Positions 42,035 through 51,263 are shown, counted from the stretch's first letter. The stretch: 64,000 nucleotides of DNA from Porphyrobacter sp. (GCA_016125555.1 WGLN01000004.1:1-64000), one strand, 5' to 3'. Translations and numbers: made by a program. Notes: generated by a model not told the origin, from the sequence alone.

Positions 42035-43104
42035 TGGACATCGACTACGACAAGGAAATGGTCGGCACGGTCGAGGTGACCGAGAAGGACCGGCTCGACA
42101 TCGACAGCCTGACCCGCTGGTTCGAAGCCAATGTCGAAGGCTTCGATGGCCCGATCAGCTACACCAAGTTCAAGGGCGGCCAGTCGAACCCGACCTACAA
42201 GATTGAGACGCCGGGCGCGAATTACGTGCTGCGCCGCCAGCCTTTCGGCAAGCTGCTGCCATCCGCCCACGCGGTCGACCGCGAATATGCGGCGATGACG
42301 GGGCTCTACCCCACCGGCTTCCCGGTGCCGCGCACCTATGGCCTCTGCGAAGACCCCGAGGTGATCGGCTCCAAGTTCTTCGTGATGAGCATGGCCGACG
42401 GGCGGAGCCTGTGGAACGGCGCGCTCCCCGGCATGAGCCCTGACGAACGGCGCGGCATCTACCACGCGCTGATCGACACCATGGCCGAATTGCACCTCAA
42501 TGATCCGCAGGCGATCGGGATGGGCGACTACGGCAAGCCGACCGATTACTGCGCGCGCCAGATCGCGCGCTGGACCAAGCAGTACAAGCTCTCCGAGACC
42601 GAGCACATGCCCGAGATGGAGCGGCTGATCGAATGGTTGCCGCAGACCATCCCGCCCCAGAACGCCTCGAGCGTCGTGCATGGCGACTACCGGCTCGACA
42701 ACGTGATCTTTCACAAGGAAGAGCCGCGGATCATCGCGGTGCTCGATTGGGAGCTGTCCACGCTCGGCGATCCGATCGCCGATTTCAGCTACCTGATGCT
42801 CAACTGGCACAACCCCGCCGATGGCCGCGCGGGGCTGCTGGGCCTCGATCTCGATGCGCTCGGCATTCCCTCGCAGGAGGAGGCGGTCGAACGCTATGTT
42901 GCGAAGACCGGCTATCCGGTGCCGCCGATGGACTGGTATTTCGCCTACAACCTGTTCCGCCTCGCCGGGATCATGCAGGGCATCAAGAAGCGCGTGATCG
43001 ACGGGACGGCTTCCAGCGCCCACGCACAGGCGATGAGCGAGCGCGTCCACCCGCTGGTCGAGCGCGCCTACCAGTTCGCGCTGGCTGCAGGAATGCCAGC
43101 GTAA
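42034..43104 (+). CDS. APH-family phosphotransferase (ACAD10-type)
   Basis: This encodes a 356-aa protein with the aminoglycoside phosphotransferase-like fold. Motifs are FKGGQSNPTYKIETPG (N lobe), VVHGDYRLDNVIF (catalytic Asp) and IIAVLDWELSTLGDPIAD. Bacterial members beside acyl-CoA dehydrogenases correspond to the N-terminal part of human ACAD10/11. That fused enzyme phosphorylates a 4-hydroxyacyl-CoA so that the dehydrogenase partner can dispose of it. The pairing with ACAD-3 here supports that function, which remains inferred. Confidence 0.9.
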   Translation: MDIDYDKEMVGTVEVTEKDRLDIDSLTRWFEANVEGFDGPISYTKFKGGQSNPTYKIETPGANYVLRRQPFGKLLPSAHAVDREYAAMTGLYPTGFPVPRTYGLCEDPEVIGSKFFVMSMADGRSLWNGALPGMSPDERRGIYHALIDTMAELHLNDPQAIGMGDYGKPTDYCARQIARWTKQYKLSETEHMPEMERLIEWLPQTIPPQNASSVVHGDYRLDNVIFHKEEPRIIAVLDWELSTLGDPIADFSYLMLNWHNPADGRAGLLGLDLDALGIPSQEEAVERYVAKTGYPVPPMDWYFAYNLFRLAGIMQGIKKRVIDGTASSAHAQAMSERVHPLVERAYQFALAAGMPA

Positions 43105-43172
43105 CGCTTGCCGAGTTTCCCCGGCGCGGCTAGCAGCGGCCACCCGCTGATTTCGCGCCGGAAGGAACACGC

Positions 43173-44009
43173 ATGAGTGACAGCCTGATCGCCACCATCG
43201 AGGATGCCTGGGAAAGCCGCGCCGAGCTCGTCGCCACCAGCGAGCTGCGCCACGCGGTGAACGATGCCCTCGCCCTGCTCGACAGCGGCGAGGCGCGCGT
43301 CGCCCAGCCCGACGGGAACGGGGGCTGGCAGGTCAACCAGTGGCTCAAGAAAGCGGTGCTGCTCAGCTTCCGGCTCAACGACAACCGCATCATGGATTAC
43401 GGCGCGGCCGGCGAATCCGCTTTCGACAAGGTGCCGCTCAAGTTCGCCGGCTGGGGCGACAACCGCTTCCGCGACGCCGGTTTCCGGGTCGTGCCGGGCG
43501 CGGTGGTGCGGCGCGGCAGCTTCATCGGCAAGGGCGCGGTGCTGATGCCGAGCTTCGTCAATATCGGCGCCTATGTGGGCGAGAACACCATGATCGACAC
43601 CTGGGCGACCGTCGGCTCCTGCGCGCAGATCGGCGCAAACGTCCACATCTCGGGCGGGGCTGGGATCGGCGGGGTGCTCGAACCGCTGCAGGCCGAGCCC
43701 GTCATCATCGGCGACAACGCCTTCATCGGCGCGCGCGCGGAAGTGGCCGAGGGCGTGCGCGTGGGCGAAGGCGCGGTGCTGTCGATGGGGGTCTATCTCG
43801 GCGCCTCGACAAAGATCGTCGACCGTGCCACGGGCGAGGTGCACATGGGGCAGGTGCCGCCCTATGCGGTGGTCGTCCCCGGCTCGATGCCCGGCAAGCC
43901 CCTGCCCGGCGGCTCGCCCGGTCCCTCGCTCTACTGCGCGGTGATCGTCAAGACGGTGGACGCGCAAACCCGCTCCAAGACCGGCATCAACGAGCTGCTG
44001 CGCGACTGA
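43173..44009 (+). CDS. dapD: Tetrahydrodipicolinate N-succinyltransferase
   Basis: This encodes a 278-aa DapD of the lysine/meso-DAP pathway. The left-handed beta-helix built of hexapeptides is visible around residues 105-240 ([40 protein letters not shown]). It succinylates tetrahydrodipicolinate. The start at 43173 follows GGAAGG. The product length is as expected. Confidence 0.97.
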   Translation: MSDSLIATIEDAWESRAELVATSELRHAVNDALALLDSGEARVAQPDGNGGWQVNQWLKKAVLLSFRLNDNRIMDYGAAGESAFDKVPLKFAGWGDNRFRDAGFRVVPGAVVRRGSFIGKGAVLMPSFVNIGAYVGENTMIDTWATVGSCAQIGANVHISGGAGIGGVLEPLQAEPVIIGDNAFIGARAEVAEGVRVGEGAVLSMGVYLGASTKIVDRATGEVHMGQVPPYAVVVPGSMPGKPLPGGSPGPSLYCAVIVKTVDAQTRSKTGINELLRD

Positions 44010-44129
44010 GCGCCCACGCCGCCGCGCCGCTCGACCCGTCGCACCTCAGGCCCGTTCGGCCCCGTCGCCGGAACAGGCTCCCGCGCCCGGGCATAGGTCT
44101 CTTGCAACGTCTTGATGCAGGAGAACTTC

Positions 44130-44420
44130 ATGCCACGACCCGAGCGCGAGATTCACGTCGCGGACACCGATGCCAAAGCCGGCAGCAACGAGGGCGTGGT
44201 GCGCTGGGTGCTGCTGATCAGCACCGGCCTCGCCATCGTCGTCCTGACGATCATCTGGGTGACGGGCGCACTCACCGAAGGCCCGGTGGAAAGCGAGCGC
44301 ACCGCGTCCGGCCGCCTCGAGGCCGAGGCCGAACAGCAGCCCCCGGTGCGCAGCGACACCGATGGGATCGACCTCGAGGACGGCTCGAGCCTGTCCGAAC
44401 AGGGGCCCGCCCAGCCATGA
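44130..44420 (+). CDS. Small single-pass membrane protein
   Basis: This encodes a 96-aa protein with one transmembrane helix (WVLLISTGLAIVVLTIIWVTGAL, about 30-52) and an acidic C-terminal tail. The ATG at 44130 follows GCAGGAGAA. It overlaps the DUF2945 gene start by 4 bases, so it forms a three-gene unit with two stress-type proteins. Function unknown. Confidence 0.7.
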   Translation: MPRPEREIHVADTDAKAGSNEGVVRWVLLISTGLAIVVLTIIWVTGALTEGPVESERTASGRLEAEAEQQPPVRSDTDGIDLEDGSSLSEQGPAQP

Positions 44421-44641
44421 GCAACTCGTTCCGCACCGGCCAATACGTGACCTGGAACTGGGGCAATGGCGAAGGCAAGGGCCAGATCAAGGAGCGTTTC
44501 GAGCGCGAGGTGACCCGCAAGCTCAAGGGCTCGGAGATCACCCGCAAGGGCGACGCCGACAATCCCGCCTACCTCATCAAGCAGGACGATGGCGACGAGG
44601 TGCTGAAGCTCGGCAGCGAGCTGGAAGCGGTCAAGCACTGA
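44417..44641 (+). CDS. DUF2945 (Tudor-like) small protein
   Basis: This encodes a 74-aa protein matching DUF2945, also called hypervirulence-associated Tudor-like domain. Segments are FRTGQYVTWNWGNGEGKG and GDADNPAYLIKQDDGDEVLK. Such proteins usually occur in general-stress clusters. It overlaps its neighbours by 4 bases and 1 base respectively. Confidence 0.88.
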   Translation: MSNSFRTGQYVTWNWGNGEGKGQIKERFEREVTRKLKGSEITRKGDADNPAYLIKQDDGDEVLKLGSELEAVKH

Positions 44642-44976
44642 TGGACGACGAGGAGCGCGAGGACGCCTATCGCACCTTCGGCGAGCGGGTGAACATGGCG
44701 CCGGCGGAGCTCGAGGAATGGCTCGAGACCGAGGAATCGCGATCGGTCGGCGACACCCACGGGGATGGCGAGAGCACCGGCCACGCCTCGGGCCGCCGGA
44801 TCGTCAAGATCAAGCGCACCCGCAAGGCCGATCTCACCGACAGCGATTACGCGCACATGCGCAAGGTCAATGGCTACATCGCCCGCCACTGCGCCCAGCG
44901 TCCCGAGGGCGACGTGTCGAAGACCAACTGGCGCTACAGCCTGATGAATTGGGGGCATGATCCGCTGAAGGACTAG
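44641..44976 (+). CDS. DUF3140 small protein
   Basis: This encodes a 111-aa protein of the DUF3140 family, with NMAPAELEEWLETEESRSVG and KADLTDSDYAHMRKVNGYIARH as recognisable blocks. It is often encoded next to DUF2945 in stress-inducible loci. Function unknown. It starts within the previous stop codon. Confidence 0.88.
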   Translation: MDDEEREDAYRTFGERVNMAPAELEEWLETEESRSVGDTHGDGESTGHASGRRIVKIKRTRKADLTDSDYAHMRKVNGYIARHCAQRPEGDVSKTNWRYSLMNWGHDPLKD

Positions 44977-45032
44977 CCCGCTGTTCCGCTGCTCGCCGCA
45001 GCCCGGGAACCATTTGCCGCCTGCCGCTTTGA

Positions 45033-45065
45033 TTGACGTTACGGAAGATGTTTCCGTAACGTCAA
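45033..45065. promoter_or_regulatory. 14-bp perfect palindrome, likely operator
   Basis: TTGACGTTACGGAA (45033-45046) and TTCCGTAACGTCAA (45052-45065) are separated by 5 bases, 21 bases upstream of the next small gene. The dyad has the size of a TetR/AcrR-type operator and would also overlap a promoter. The cognate regulator is not in this window. Confidence 0.65.
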
Positions 45066-45086
45066 CCGGAAACGGGGAGAGAGCGA

Positions 45087-45248
45087 ATGGCCGATCCGAA
45101 AGAAGTGTTCCGCATCACCGACGACGCCGTGCGCGGCGCGGTCAGCAACACGGGCCTGCGTTACGTGCTGGCCTTCAGCCTCGCCTTCGCGATCATCGCG
45201 ATGAGCCTGGTGTGGATCATCCCGGCGCTCGCGCACGCGCATCACTGA
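45087..45248 (+). CDS. Small membrane protein under the palindromic operator
   Basis: This encodes a 53-aa protein starting MADPKEVFRITDDAVRG, with one hydrophobic helix (YVLAFSLAFAIIAMSLVWII) and a His-rich end (ALAHAHH). GGGGAGAG lies at good distance before the ATG. The palindrome at 45033-45065 is directly upstream, and the codon use is host-like. Function unknown; it may be a regulated accessory membrane peptide. Confidence 0.65.
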   Translation: MADPKEVFRITDDAVRGAVSNTGLRYVLAFSLAFAIIAMSLVWIIPALAHAHH

Positions 45249-46559
45249 TCATTCCGTCGCAGCGGACGGGGCGATCAGCGTCTCGATCGGTGCCATGTCG
45301 CGCACGCGCGCGGCGTGGGCCTCCGCCTCGCGCAGGACGCGCAGCGCATTGCGGCTCGCGATCATCTCGAGCTCGGCCTGAGAATAGCCGCGCCGCGCCA
45401 GTTCGGCGAACAGCGCGGGATAGCCGCGCACGTCCTCGAAGCCGACCGGGCCCGAACGCATCCCGTCGAAATCGCCGCCGATGCCGATATGCTCGACCCC
45501 GGCGATTTCGCGGATGTGGTCGATGTGATCGGCCATGTCGCTGACCGTGGCGGCAGGTTCGGGATTGGCCGTCTCCCACTCGGAAAGGCCGGCCGCGACC
45601 GCGTCGGGCTGCCCTTGGAACAGCGCCTTGAGCCGCGCTTCCTCGCCCGCGCGGCGCGCCGACCATTGGCGGACCTCCTCGCTGAGGAAGGCGGGGAGCG
45701 CGACCACCATCACGATCCCGCCGTTCTCCGGCAGCCGCGCAAGCACGGAATCGGGCACGTTGCGCGGATGGCCGTCGATTGCCCGTGCGCCCGAGTGGCT
45801 GAAGATCACCGGCGCCTGCGCGACGTCGAGCGCATCCATCATCGTCTTTTCGCTGACATGGCTGAGATCGACCAGCATCCCCAGCCGGTTCATCTCGCGC
45901 ACCACGTCCTTGCCGAAAGGGGTCAGCCCGTCGTGCGCGGGATCGTCGGTCGCCGAATCCGCCCACGGGGTGTTGGCGCTGTGGGTCAGCGTCATGTAGC
46001 GCACGCCCAGCGCGAAGAGCTGGCGCAGCACGGCGAGACTGGAGCCGATCGCATGGCCGCCCTCCATCCCCAGCAGCGAGGCGACGCGGCCCTCGGCGAT
46101 GGCGGTTTCGACCTGGTCGGCGGTGGTGACGAGGCGCAGGCGATCGGGATAGCGCGCGATCAGCCGCTTGGTGACGTCGATCTGTTCGAGCACCTGCTGC
46201 ACCGCCTCGGGCTCGTCGGGGTTGGAGGGTACGTAGACCGACCAGAATTGCGCGCCCACCTTGCCTTGGGCGAGCCGCGCCAGATCGGTGTGCATCGCGC
46301 CGTCCTCGCTCCCGTTCTGGCCGGTGTGGCTGGTGTCGGCGAAATCGAAATCCGCGATCTGGTTGTCGTAGCGCTCGCGCAGCTGGATCGGCACGTCGTT
46401 GTGCCCGTCGAAGACCGGCGCGACGGCGAGCGCGGCATTGGCGGTGGCGAAGTCGGCATCGCTCGGCGCCGCATCGTCGGAGGCCCCTTGCGCGGCCAGT
46501 GGCGGGGCGAGCAGCAGCGCGGCGGCAAGGACGAGACCCGAGGGCGCGAAGAGTTGCAT
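45249..46559 (-). CDS. Membrane dipeptidase (peptidase M19)
   Basis: This encodes a 436-aa zinc dipeptidase with a signal peptide ([21 protein letters not shown]). Metal ligands appear in [11 protein letters not shown], the bridging Glu in [11 protein letters not shown], and His residues in [21 protein letters not shown] and SHSGARA. M19 enzymes cleave dipeptides, including D-amino acid-containing ones. The gene is convergent with the small membrane gene. Confidence 0.94.
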   Translation of the reverse strand: MQLFAPSGLVLAAALLLAPPLAAQGASDDAAPSDADFATANAALAVAPVFDGHNDVPIQLRERYDNQIADFDFADTSHTGQNGSEDGAMHTDLARLAQGKVGAQFWSVYVPSNPDEPEAVQQVLEQIDVTKRLIARYPDRLRLVTTADQVETAIAEGRVASLLGMEGGHAIGSSLAVLRQLFALGVRYMTLTHSANTPWADSATDDPAHDGLTPFGKDVVREMNRLGMLVDLSHVSEKTMMDALDVAQAPVIFSHSGARAIDGHPRNVPDSVLARLPENGGIVMVVALPAFLSEEVRQWSARRAGEEARLKALFQGQPDAVAAGLSEWETANPEPAATVSDMADHIDHIREIAGVEHIGIGGDFDGMRSGPVGFEDVRGYPALFAELARRGYSQAELEMIASRNALRVLREAEAHAARVRDMAPIETLIAPSAATE

Positions 46560-46611
46560 GGGCGAGGCTCCCGAAGCTAGAGCGCCCGGACAGGCGGGCA
46601 AGGAATGACCC

Positions 46612-47052
46612 ATGGATAGCGCGGACGCCCTCATCGAACAATTGCGCCTCGCGCCCCACCCCGAAGGCGGGTGGTATCGCGAGACATGGCGGGGCGCGGC
46701 CGACGCCGAGGGCCGCGCGCAGGGCACTGCAATCCTGTTCCTGCTGCGGTGCGGCGAGGCCTCGCACTGGCACCGGGTCGATGCGAGCGAGCTGTGGCTG
46801 TGGCAGGCGGGCGATCCGCTCGAACTGCGCCTCGCGGACGGCGATGCGGGGCCGGTGCGCAGCGTCATTCTCGGCAGCGATGTCGCCGCGGGGCACCACC
46901 TGCAGGGGCTGGTCGCACCGCACGAATGGCAGGCGGCCCGGCCCGCGGGCGCGCCGCGTTTCGGCTACAGCCTCGTCTCCTGCGTGGTGGTGCCGGGCTT
47001 CGATTTCGCAGGCTTCACCCTCGCGCCCGAAGGCTGGGAGCCGGGCCGATGA
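46612..47052 (+). CDS. Cupin-type DUF985 protein
   Basis: This encodes a 146-aa cupin of the DUF985 family. The metal-site-like pattern [28 protein letters not shown] and the ending [20 protein letters not shown] fit the family. Its function is not established. It starts a three-gene unit coupled by 4-base overlaps. Confidence 0.9.
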   Translation: MDSADALIEQLRLAPHPEGGWYRETWRGAADAEGRAQGTAILFLLRCGEASHWHRVDASELWLWQAGDPLELRLADGDAGPVRSVILGSDVAAGHHLQGLVAPHEWQAARPAGAPRFGYSLVSCVVVPGFDFAGFTLAPEGWEPGR

Positions 47053-47447
47053 TCCGCGCCGCGCTGCGCTGGCTGCTGGCGGCCTTCTATGCGCTGGCCG
47101 GGGTCATCCACCTCGCCTGGCCCGCGCCGTTCCTCGCGATCATGCCGGCCTGGGTGCCCGCTCCGCAGGCGGTGGTGCTATGGACGGGGGTGGCCGAGCT
47201 GCTCGGCGCGATCGGCCTCGTGCAGCCCTTTTCTCCCGCGCTGCGCCGCGCGGCGGGATGGGGCCTTGCGCTCTACGCGCTGTGCGTGTGGCCGGCCAAC
47301 ATCAACCACTTCGCGCTCGACCTGGCGCGCGCGGACGGCGGGCTGGGCCTCGCCTACCACGTCCCCCGGATGTTCGCGCAGCCGCTGATCATCTGGCTCG
47401 CGCTGTGGGTGGCGGGATGCCTGCCACTGCGCCGCCGCAGGGCATGA
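47049..47447 (+). CDS. DoxX-like membrane protein
   Basis: This encodes a 132-aa integral membrane protein with four hydrophobic segments and the DoxX-like pattern VIHLAWPAPFLAIMPAWVP followed by GVAELLGAIGL. The members are of uncertain function. It overlaps the DUF985 gene by 4 bases. Confidence 0.85.
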   Translation: MIRAALRWLLAAFYALAGVIHLAWPAPFLAIMPAWVPAPQAVVLWTGVAELLGAIGLVQPFSPALRRAAGWGLALYALCVWPANINHFALDLARADGGLGLAYHVPRMFAQPLIIWLALWVAGCLPLRRRRA

Positions 47448-47680
47448 GCGAAGCGCAGGAGGCGATCCTCGCGCTGCTCGCCGAGCGCGCTGCGGGCGCA
47501 ACCATCTGCCCGAGCGAGGCTGCGCGCCGCCTCGCCGGCCCGGGGGGTGACTGGCGGGCGCAGATGGAGGCGGTCCACGCCGCCACCGACGCGCTGGCCG
47601 CACGCGGCGCCATCGCGCTGTCGTGGAAGGGCGGCCCCATGCAAGAGCGGCGCGGACCCTACCGGATCGCGCGCCGCTGA
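47444..47680 (+). CDS. DUF3253 small protein
   Basis: This encodes a 78-aa protein with ATICPSEAARRLAGPGGDW and the C-terminal RGPYRIARR typical of DUF3253, a winged-helix-like family of unknown function. Its ATG overlaps the previous stop. It is convergent with the SWIB gene. Confidence 0.88.
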   Translation: MSEAQEAILALLAERAAGATICPSEAARRLAGPGGDWRAQMEAVHAATDALAARGAIALSWKGGPMQERRGPYRIARR

Positions 47681-47721
47681 TGTCGTGAGGTGGCAGGGCG
47701 CCCGCAGGCGCCCGGCGCGCC

Positions 47722-47973
47722 TTACTTGAGGTGCTTGGAGACCGCAGCGGTCATCTTGAACATCGAGATCTGGTCCTTGCCGATCACCGCGCCCAGCTTG
47801 GCGTCGGGATTGATCTGACGCTTGTCCTTGCTGTCCTGCAGGTTGTGCGCCTTGATGTAGTCCCACACCTTCGAGGTCACTTCGGCGCGGGTCATCGGCC
47901 CCTTGCCGATCACCGCTTCGAGTTCACCGGAAAGCTGCACCGGCTTCTGCAGTGCGTTCGTCGTGCCAGCCAT
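47722..47973 (-). CDS. SWIB/MDM2 domain protein
   Basis: This encodes an 83-aa SWIB-domain protein. The block VTSKVWDYIKAHNLQDSKDK and the QINPDAKLGAVIGKD core are family hallmarks. In bacteria such small proteins are seen mainly in chlamydiae and some proteobacteria, and are thought to act on DNA topology or chromatin; the function here is unproven. It has a clear start (MAGTTNALQ). Confidence 0.92.
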   Translation of the reverse strand: MAGTTNALQKPVQLSGELEAVIGKGPMTRAEVTSKVWDYIKAHNLQDSKDKRQINPDAKLGAVIGKDQISMFKMTAAVSKHLK

Positions 47974-48005
47974 CTTCTACTCCCTTGTCTTCAGTGGCAG
48001 GTTGA

Positions 48006-48596
48006 TCAGAAATCCTCGTCTTCGAAATCCGCATCCTCGTCCTCCCCGCCGCCGGTGAAGGTGGCGTGGAGCACTGCGCAGGCCGTAATCGTCCCTTGCA
48101 GCGATGCGATCAGTTCCGCTCGGCTTGCCCCTGGCATCAGCACCAGCGGCAGGTCGGTCGCGAAAATCTGGAACAGGTAGTGGCGCGTCTCGCCTTCGGG
48201 CGGATCGGGCAGCAGCCATTCGGAATTGCCGTGCGCGTTCTTGCCGGTGCGCGGCGGAACCTCGCCCTCGAGCAGCTTGCCGCGCTGTCCGGCGAGGCCC
48301 CAGACCAGCCAGTGGCAGGCCGGTTCGCCGCCCTTGGCTGAGGCGTCCTCGACCACGATCACCAGTTCCTGCGAACCCGGCGGCGGCGCGGTCCATTCGA
48401 GCGGCGGGGCGACGGCGTCTTCCTCGGTCGCGGTGAAGCTCGGATCGAGCGCCTCGCCCGCGCGGAAGGCGGGGCTGGAGAGCGCAAATCCGCCCTTGCC
48501 GAGCGTCTGGCCTGAGCCGAGCGCGGCCACCGCAACGCCAGGATGGCGCGCGGGAGCGGGCACGTTGCTGGCGAGCCAGGCGGGGAAATCAGTCAT
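48006..48596 (-). CDS. YbhB/YbcL-type PEBP family protein
   Basis: This encodes a 196-aa phosphatidylethanolamine-binding-protein fold. The conserved PPLEWTAPPPGSQELVIVVED and ACHWLVWGLAGQ-type ligand site are visible. The very acidic end (GGGEDEDADFEDEDF) is unusual. Function in bacteria is unclear. A T-rich hairpin lies in its leader (48687-48703). Confidence 0.9.
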   Translation of the reverse strand: MTDFPAWLASNVPAPARHPGVAVAALGSGQTLGKGGFALSSPAFRAGEALDPSFTATEEDAVAPPLEWTAPPPGSQELVIVVEDASAKGGEPACHWLVWGLAGQRGKLLEGEVPPRTGKNAHGNSEWLLPDPPEGETRHYLFQIFATDLPLVLMPGASRAELIASLQGTITACAVLHATFTGGGEDEDADFEDEDF

Positions 48597-48686
48597 GATT
48601 CTGTCGCTTCATCGCCCTCGTGCTAGTCCCTTCGCGGGCGAGAAACGAGGCTTGGGCGCGAGGTTTTCGCCGGATTCTGCGGAAAA

Positions 48687-48703
48687 GCCTGCAAAAAGCA
48701 GGC
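48687..48703 (-). terminator. Hairpin with T-runs in the ybhB-like leader
   Basis: GCCTGC (48687-48692) and GCAGGC (48698-48703) form a 6-bp stem around five T (minus strand), followed by TTTTCC. It lies 91 bases upstream of the YbhB start, in the 249-bp divergent gap. It could terminate or attenuate that leader. Confidence 0.4.
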
Positions 48704-48845
48704 AAAAACAGCGCAGGTGTGGCTTTTTTGGGTCACCCCGGCCGCGCTCCTTGCCCTCGCGCGCGCGACATTGCATCCCTTCCACAGCGGGAATCCCCTG
48801 TCCCGCGCCTCGCCTTTGCCCCTGCCGATGCCGGAGTCGCTCCCG

Positions 48846-50309
48846 ATGAACATCCGCCGCACCCTGATCGCCGCCCTCTCCTCCTGCGCCCTCGTCGGCT
48901 GCGGCGGCGGCGGAGGCTCGGCCCCGCCAACCGCGGGCGGAGGCACGCCGACGCCGACGCCCGCCACCGCGGCCTGCTCGCTGCGCGCCCAGCAGGACTT
49001 TGCCGATGGCGTCCTCAACGAATGGTACCTCTTCCCGACCCTGCTCGCCAACGCCAACCCCGCCGCCTACAGCACCCTGCAATCCTATCTCGATGCGCGC
49101 GTCGCCCCCGCGCGGGCGCAGAACCGCGACCGCTACTTCACCTACGCGACCTCGATCGCCGAAGAGAACGCGCTCATCAACTCGGGTGCCAGCGCGGGCT
49201 TCGGCATCCGCCTGTTCTACAATACCGGTGCAAACCGGGTGTTCGTGACCGAGGCCTTCGAGGGCGGCAACGGACTTGCCGCCGGGCTCGACCGGGGCAG
49301 CGAGATCACCGCGATCGGCACCTCGGCGAACAACCTGCAGAGCGTCGCCAGCCTGATGGCGAGCGGCGGGCCGCAGGCGGTGGTCGATGCACTCGGCCCG
49401 TCCGACCCCGGCGTCACCCGCGTGCTGCGTTTCGTCCAGCCCGGCGGCGCGACCATCGAGCGGAGCATCACCAAGACCGCATTCTCGCTCGATCCGGTTT
49501 CGGATCGCTATGGTTCGCTGGTGCTCGACGACGGGGGGCGCAAGGTCGGCTATATCAACCTGCGCACCTTCATCATCGCCGATGCCGCCGATCAGCTGCG
49601 CACCGCCTTCGGCCAGTTCCGCGCGCAGGGCATCACCGACCTCATCATCGACCTGCGCTACAATGGCGGCGGGCTGGTCGATGTCGCCGACACGCTGGGC
49701 GACCTGATGGGGCAGGGCCGCGTCGGGCAGGTGTGGAGCCGCACCGTTCTGAACGCCAACAAGTCGTCGCAGAACTCCACCCGCGCCTTCCGCAGCGAGG
49801 CCAACGCCATCGCGCCGATGCGGATCGCCTTCATCGGCACCAACGCCACCGCCTCGGCGAGCGAGCTGACGATCAATTCGATGATCCCCTATCTCGGCAG
49901 CAACATGGCGCTGGTGGGGGGCAACACTTTCGGGAAGCCGGTGGGCCAACTCGCCTTCGATCGCGATTCCTGCGACCTGCGCCTGCGCGTGATCGCCTTC
50001 AAGACGCTCAATGCCGCAGGGCAAGGCGATTACTACACCGGCCTTGCCCCGGTGGTGCCCAACACCTGCCGAGCCGGGGACGACATCACCCACCCGCTCG
50101 GAGACCCGCAGGAGGCCTCGATCGCGGCGGCGCTCGATTTCCTCGGCGGACGCGCCTGCACGCCGATCGCGGGAAGCGGCACGCCGGACACCGCGGTGGT
50201 GGGCGATTCCGCTCAGCGCGCGCGCATCGGGCTCGACCTGCCCGAACGCAAGCCGCTCGCGCCGCGCCGCCCGGGTGCGGGCGACGAGGAGATCCCGGGC
50301 AAGTTCTAG
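48846..50309 (+). CDS. Lipoprotein S41 family peptidase
   Basis: This encodes a 487-aa tail-specific-type protease anchored as a lipoprotein (lipobox LVGC followed by a poly-Gly stretch). A PDZ-like region precedes the S41 core. The catalytic Ser is in TASASELTINSM and the Lys in GGNTFGKPVGQ. The strand DLIIDLRYNGGGLVDVADTL is typical. It may cleave unfolded envelope proteins. The stop codon overlaps the convergent GFA gene by 4 bases. Confidence 0.93.
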   Translation: MNIRRTLIAALSSCALVGCGGGGGSAPPTAGGGTPTPTPATAACSLRAQQDFADGVLNEWYLFPTLLANANPAAYSTLQSYLDARVAPARAQNRDRYFTYATSIAEENALINSGASAGFGIRLFYNTGANRVFVTEAFEGGNGLAAGLDRGSEITAIGTSANNLQSVASLMASGGPQAVVDALGPSDPGVTRVLRFVQPGGATIERSITKTAFSLDPVSDRYGSLVLDDGGRKVGYINLRTFIIADAADQLRTAFGQFRAQGITDLIIDLRYNGGGLVDVADTLGDLMGQGRVGQVWSRTVLNANKSSQNSTRAFRSEANAIAPMRIAFIGTNATASASELTINSMIPYLGSNMALVGGNTFGKPVGQLAFDRDSCDLRLRVIAFKTLNAAGQGDYYTGLAPVVPNTCRAGDDITHPLGDPQEASIAAALDFLGGRACTPIAGSGTPDTAVVGDSAQRARIGLDLPERKPLAPRRPGAGDEEIPGKF

Positions 50310-50713
50310 AGCCCCTCGGGCACGGTTTCGAAGCCGGGCAGGTCGCCCAGGTCGACCCAGTCCTGCTTGCTCTTGGTGTAGCAGTGGAAGGCGGGCTTCA
50401 GGATGCTGGTGTCGTCGAGCGTGCCGGCCTTGATGAACATCATGCCCGGCGGGCTGTCGACGCGGGTGAAGACCGGCGAGCCGCAGTTGGGGCAGAACTG
50501 CCGCCGCACCGTCGCGCCACTATCGCCGGTGTCGTTGTAGGTGGCAAGCTCGCCCGTTTGGCGGACGGCATCCTCGGGTACGCCGATGATGACCGACAAC
50601 GCGCTGCCCGCCTGTTTCTGGCAATTCGTGCAATGGCAGGTGACACACAGCAGCGGATCGCTTTCGCAGGTGTAGCGCACGCTGCCGCACAGGCAGCCGC
50701 CGGTGATGGTCAT
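50306..50713 (-). CDS. GFA-type zinc protein
   Basis: This encodes a 135-aa protein of the glutathione-dependent formaldehyde-activating (GFA) family. Cys clusters are GGCLCGSVRYTC, CVTCHCTNCQK and FCPNCGSP. True GFA activity is doubtful in most members, so the substrate is unknown. It overlaps the lipoprotein gene upstream by 4 bases. Confidence 0.93.
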   Translation of the reverse strand: MTITGGCLCGSVRYTCESDPLLCVTCHCTNCQKQAGSALSVIIGVPEDAVRQTGELATYNDTGDSGATVRRQFCPNCGSPVFTRVDSPPGMMFIKAGTLDDTSILKPAFHCYTKSKQDWVDLGDLPGFETVPEGL

Positions 50714-51162
50714 GGCTTCTCTCCCCCGCTGGCCCTCGCGCTCTCGGCGAAAGGCTGGCTGTCGCTATAGCCGCAGCCCTCCAATGTCTCATCCCCCAAA
50801 GCGATAGTGGCGACGAAAGGATAGGCCCGCTCGCTCATGCCGTCGCTGCAATTGCCCGGGGTGAGCGAGGCGACCAGCGCCTTGCCTTCAAGCGTGCCGG
50901 TGAAGCCGAGACCGTTGTTGCCTGCGAAGCGGGTGACGGCGAAGCGGGTGCCGTCCTGATTGTCGGGCACGGTCCACAGCGCGCTCTCGCCCTCGATGCG
51001 CAGGTTCCAGAACGGCTCGGTGCCGGTCAGCGTCACGACCTCCCCGGGGCCGACCGCGTCGAAGGTGTTGCCCTTCGGGTCGATCGCATCGTCGGGCGCG
51101 CTGCATCCGCCCGCCACCAGCAGCGCCGCCAGCGCCGCCCCTGTCATCCTGCGCTTCGGCAT
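50710..51162 (-). CDS. Exported lipoprotein of unknown function
   Basis: This encodes a 150-aa protein with a lipobox (LLVAGGC). The mature part contains GTEPFWNLRIEGESALWTV, a pattern seen in COG3650-type predicted membrane or heat-shock-like proteins, and two further Cys (NCSDGM, EGCGYSD). Function unknown. Confidence 0.78.
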   Translation of the reverse strand: MPKRRMTGAALAALLVAGGCSAPDDAIDPKGNTFDAVGPGEVVTLTGTEPFWNLRIEGESALWTVPDNQDGTRFAVTRFAGNNGLGFTGTLEGKALVASLTPGNCSDGMSERAYPFVATIALGDETLEGCGYSDSQPFAESARASGGEKP

Positions 51163-51263
51163 CGCGCACCTCCTTTCATCCGGCCTGCAACAATAGGCCC
51201 CCGCCACGCTTCGCGAAAGACCCGCACGGGGAACCGCCCCGCCAGCGAGGGGTTTGCGAGGGG

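Noticed and set aside
50306-50309. CTAG shared by the convergent S41 and GFA stops (and again at 52496-52499)
   Set aside because: It is a neat coincidence of tail-to-tail packing, since CTAG encodes a stop on both strands. It needs no special mechanism.
49083-50770. Plus-strand frame in the second half of the S41 protease region reading into the GFA gene
   Set aside because: It is an alternative-frame shadow. The S41 frame has a lipobox and catalytic motifs, and the GFA protein on the minus strand has Cys clusters.
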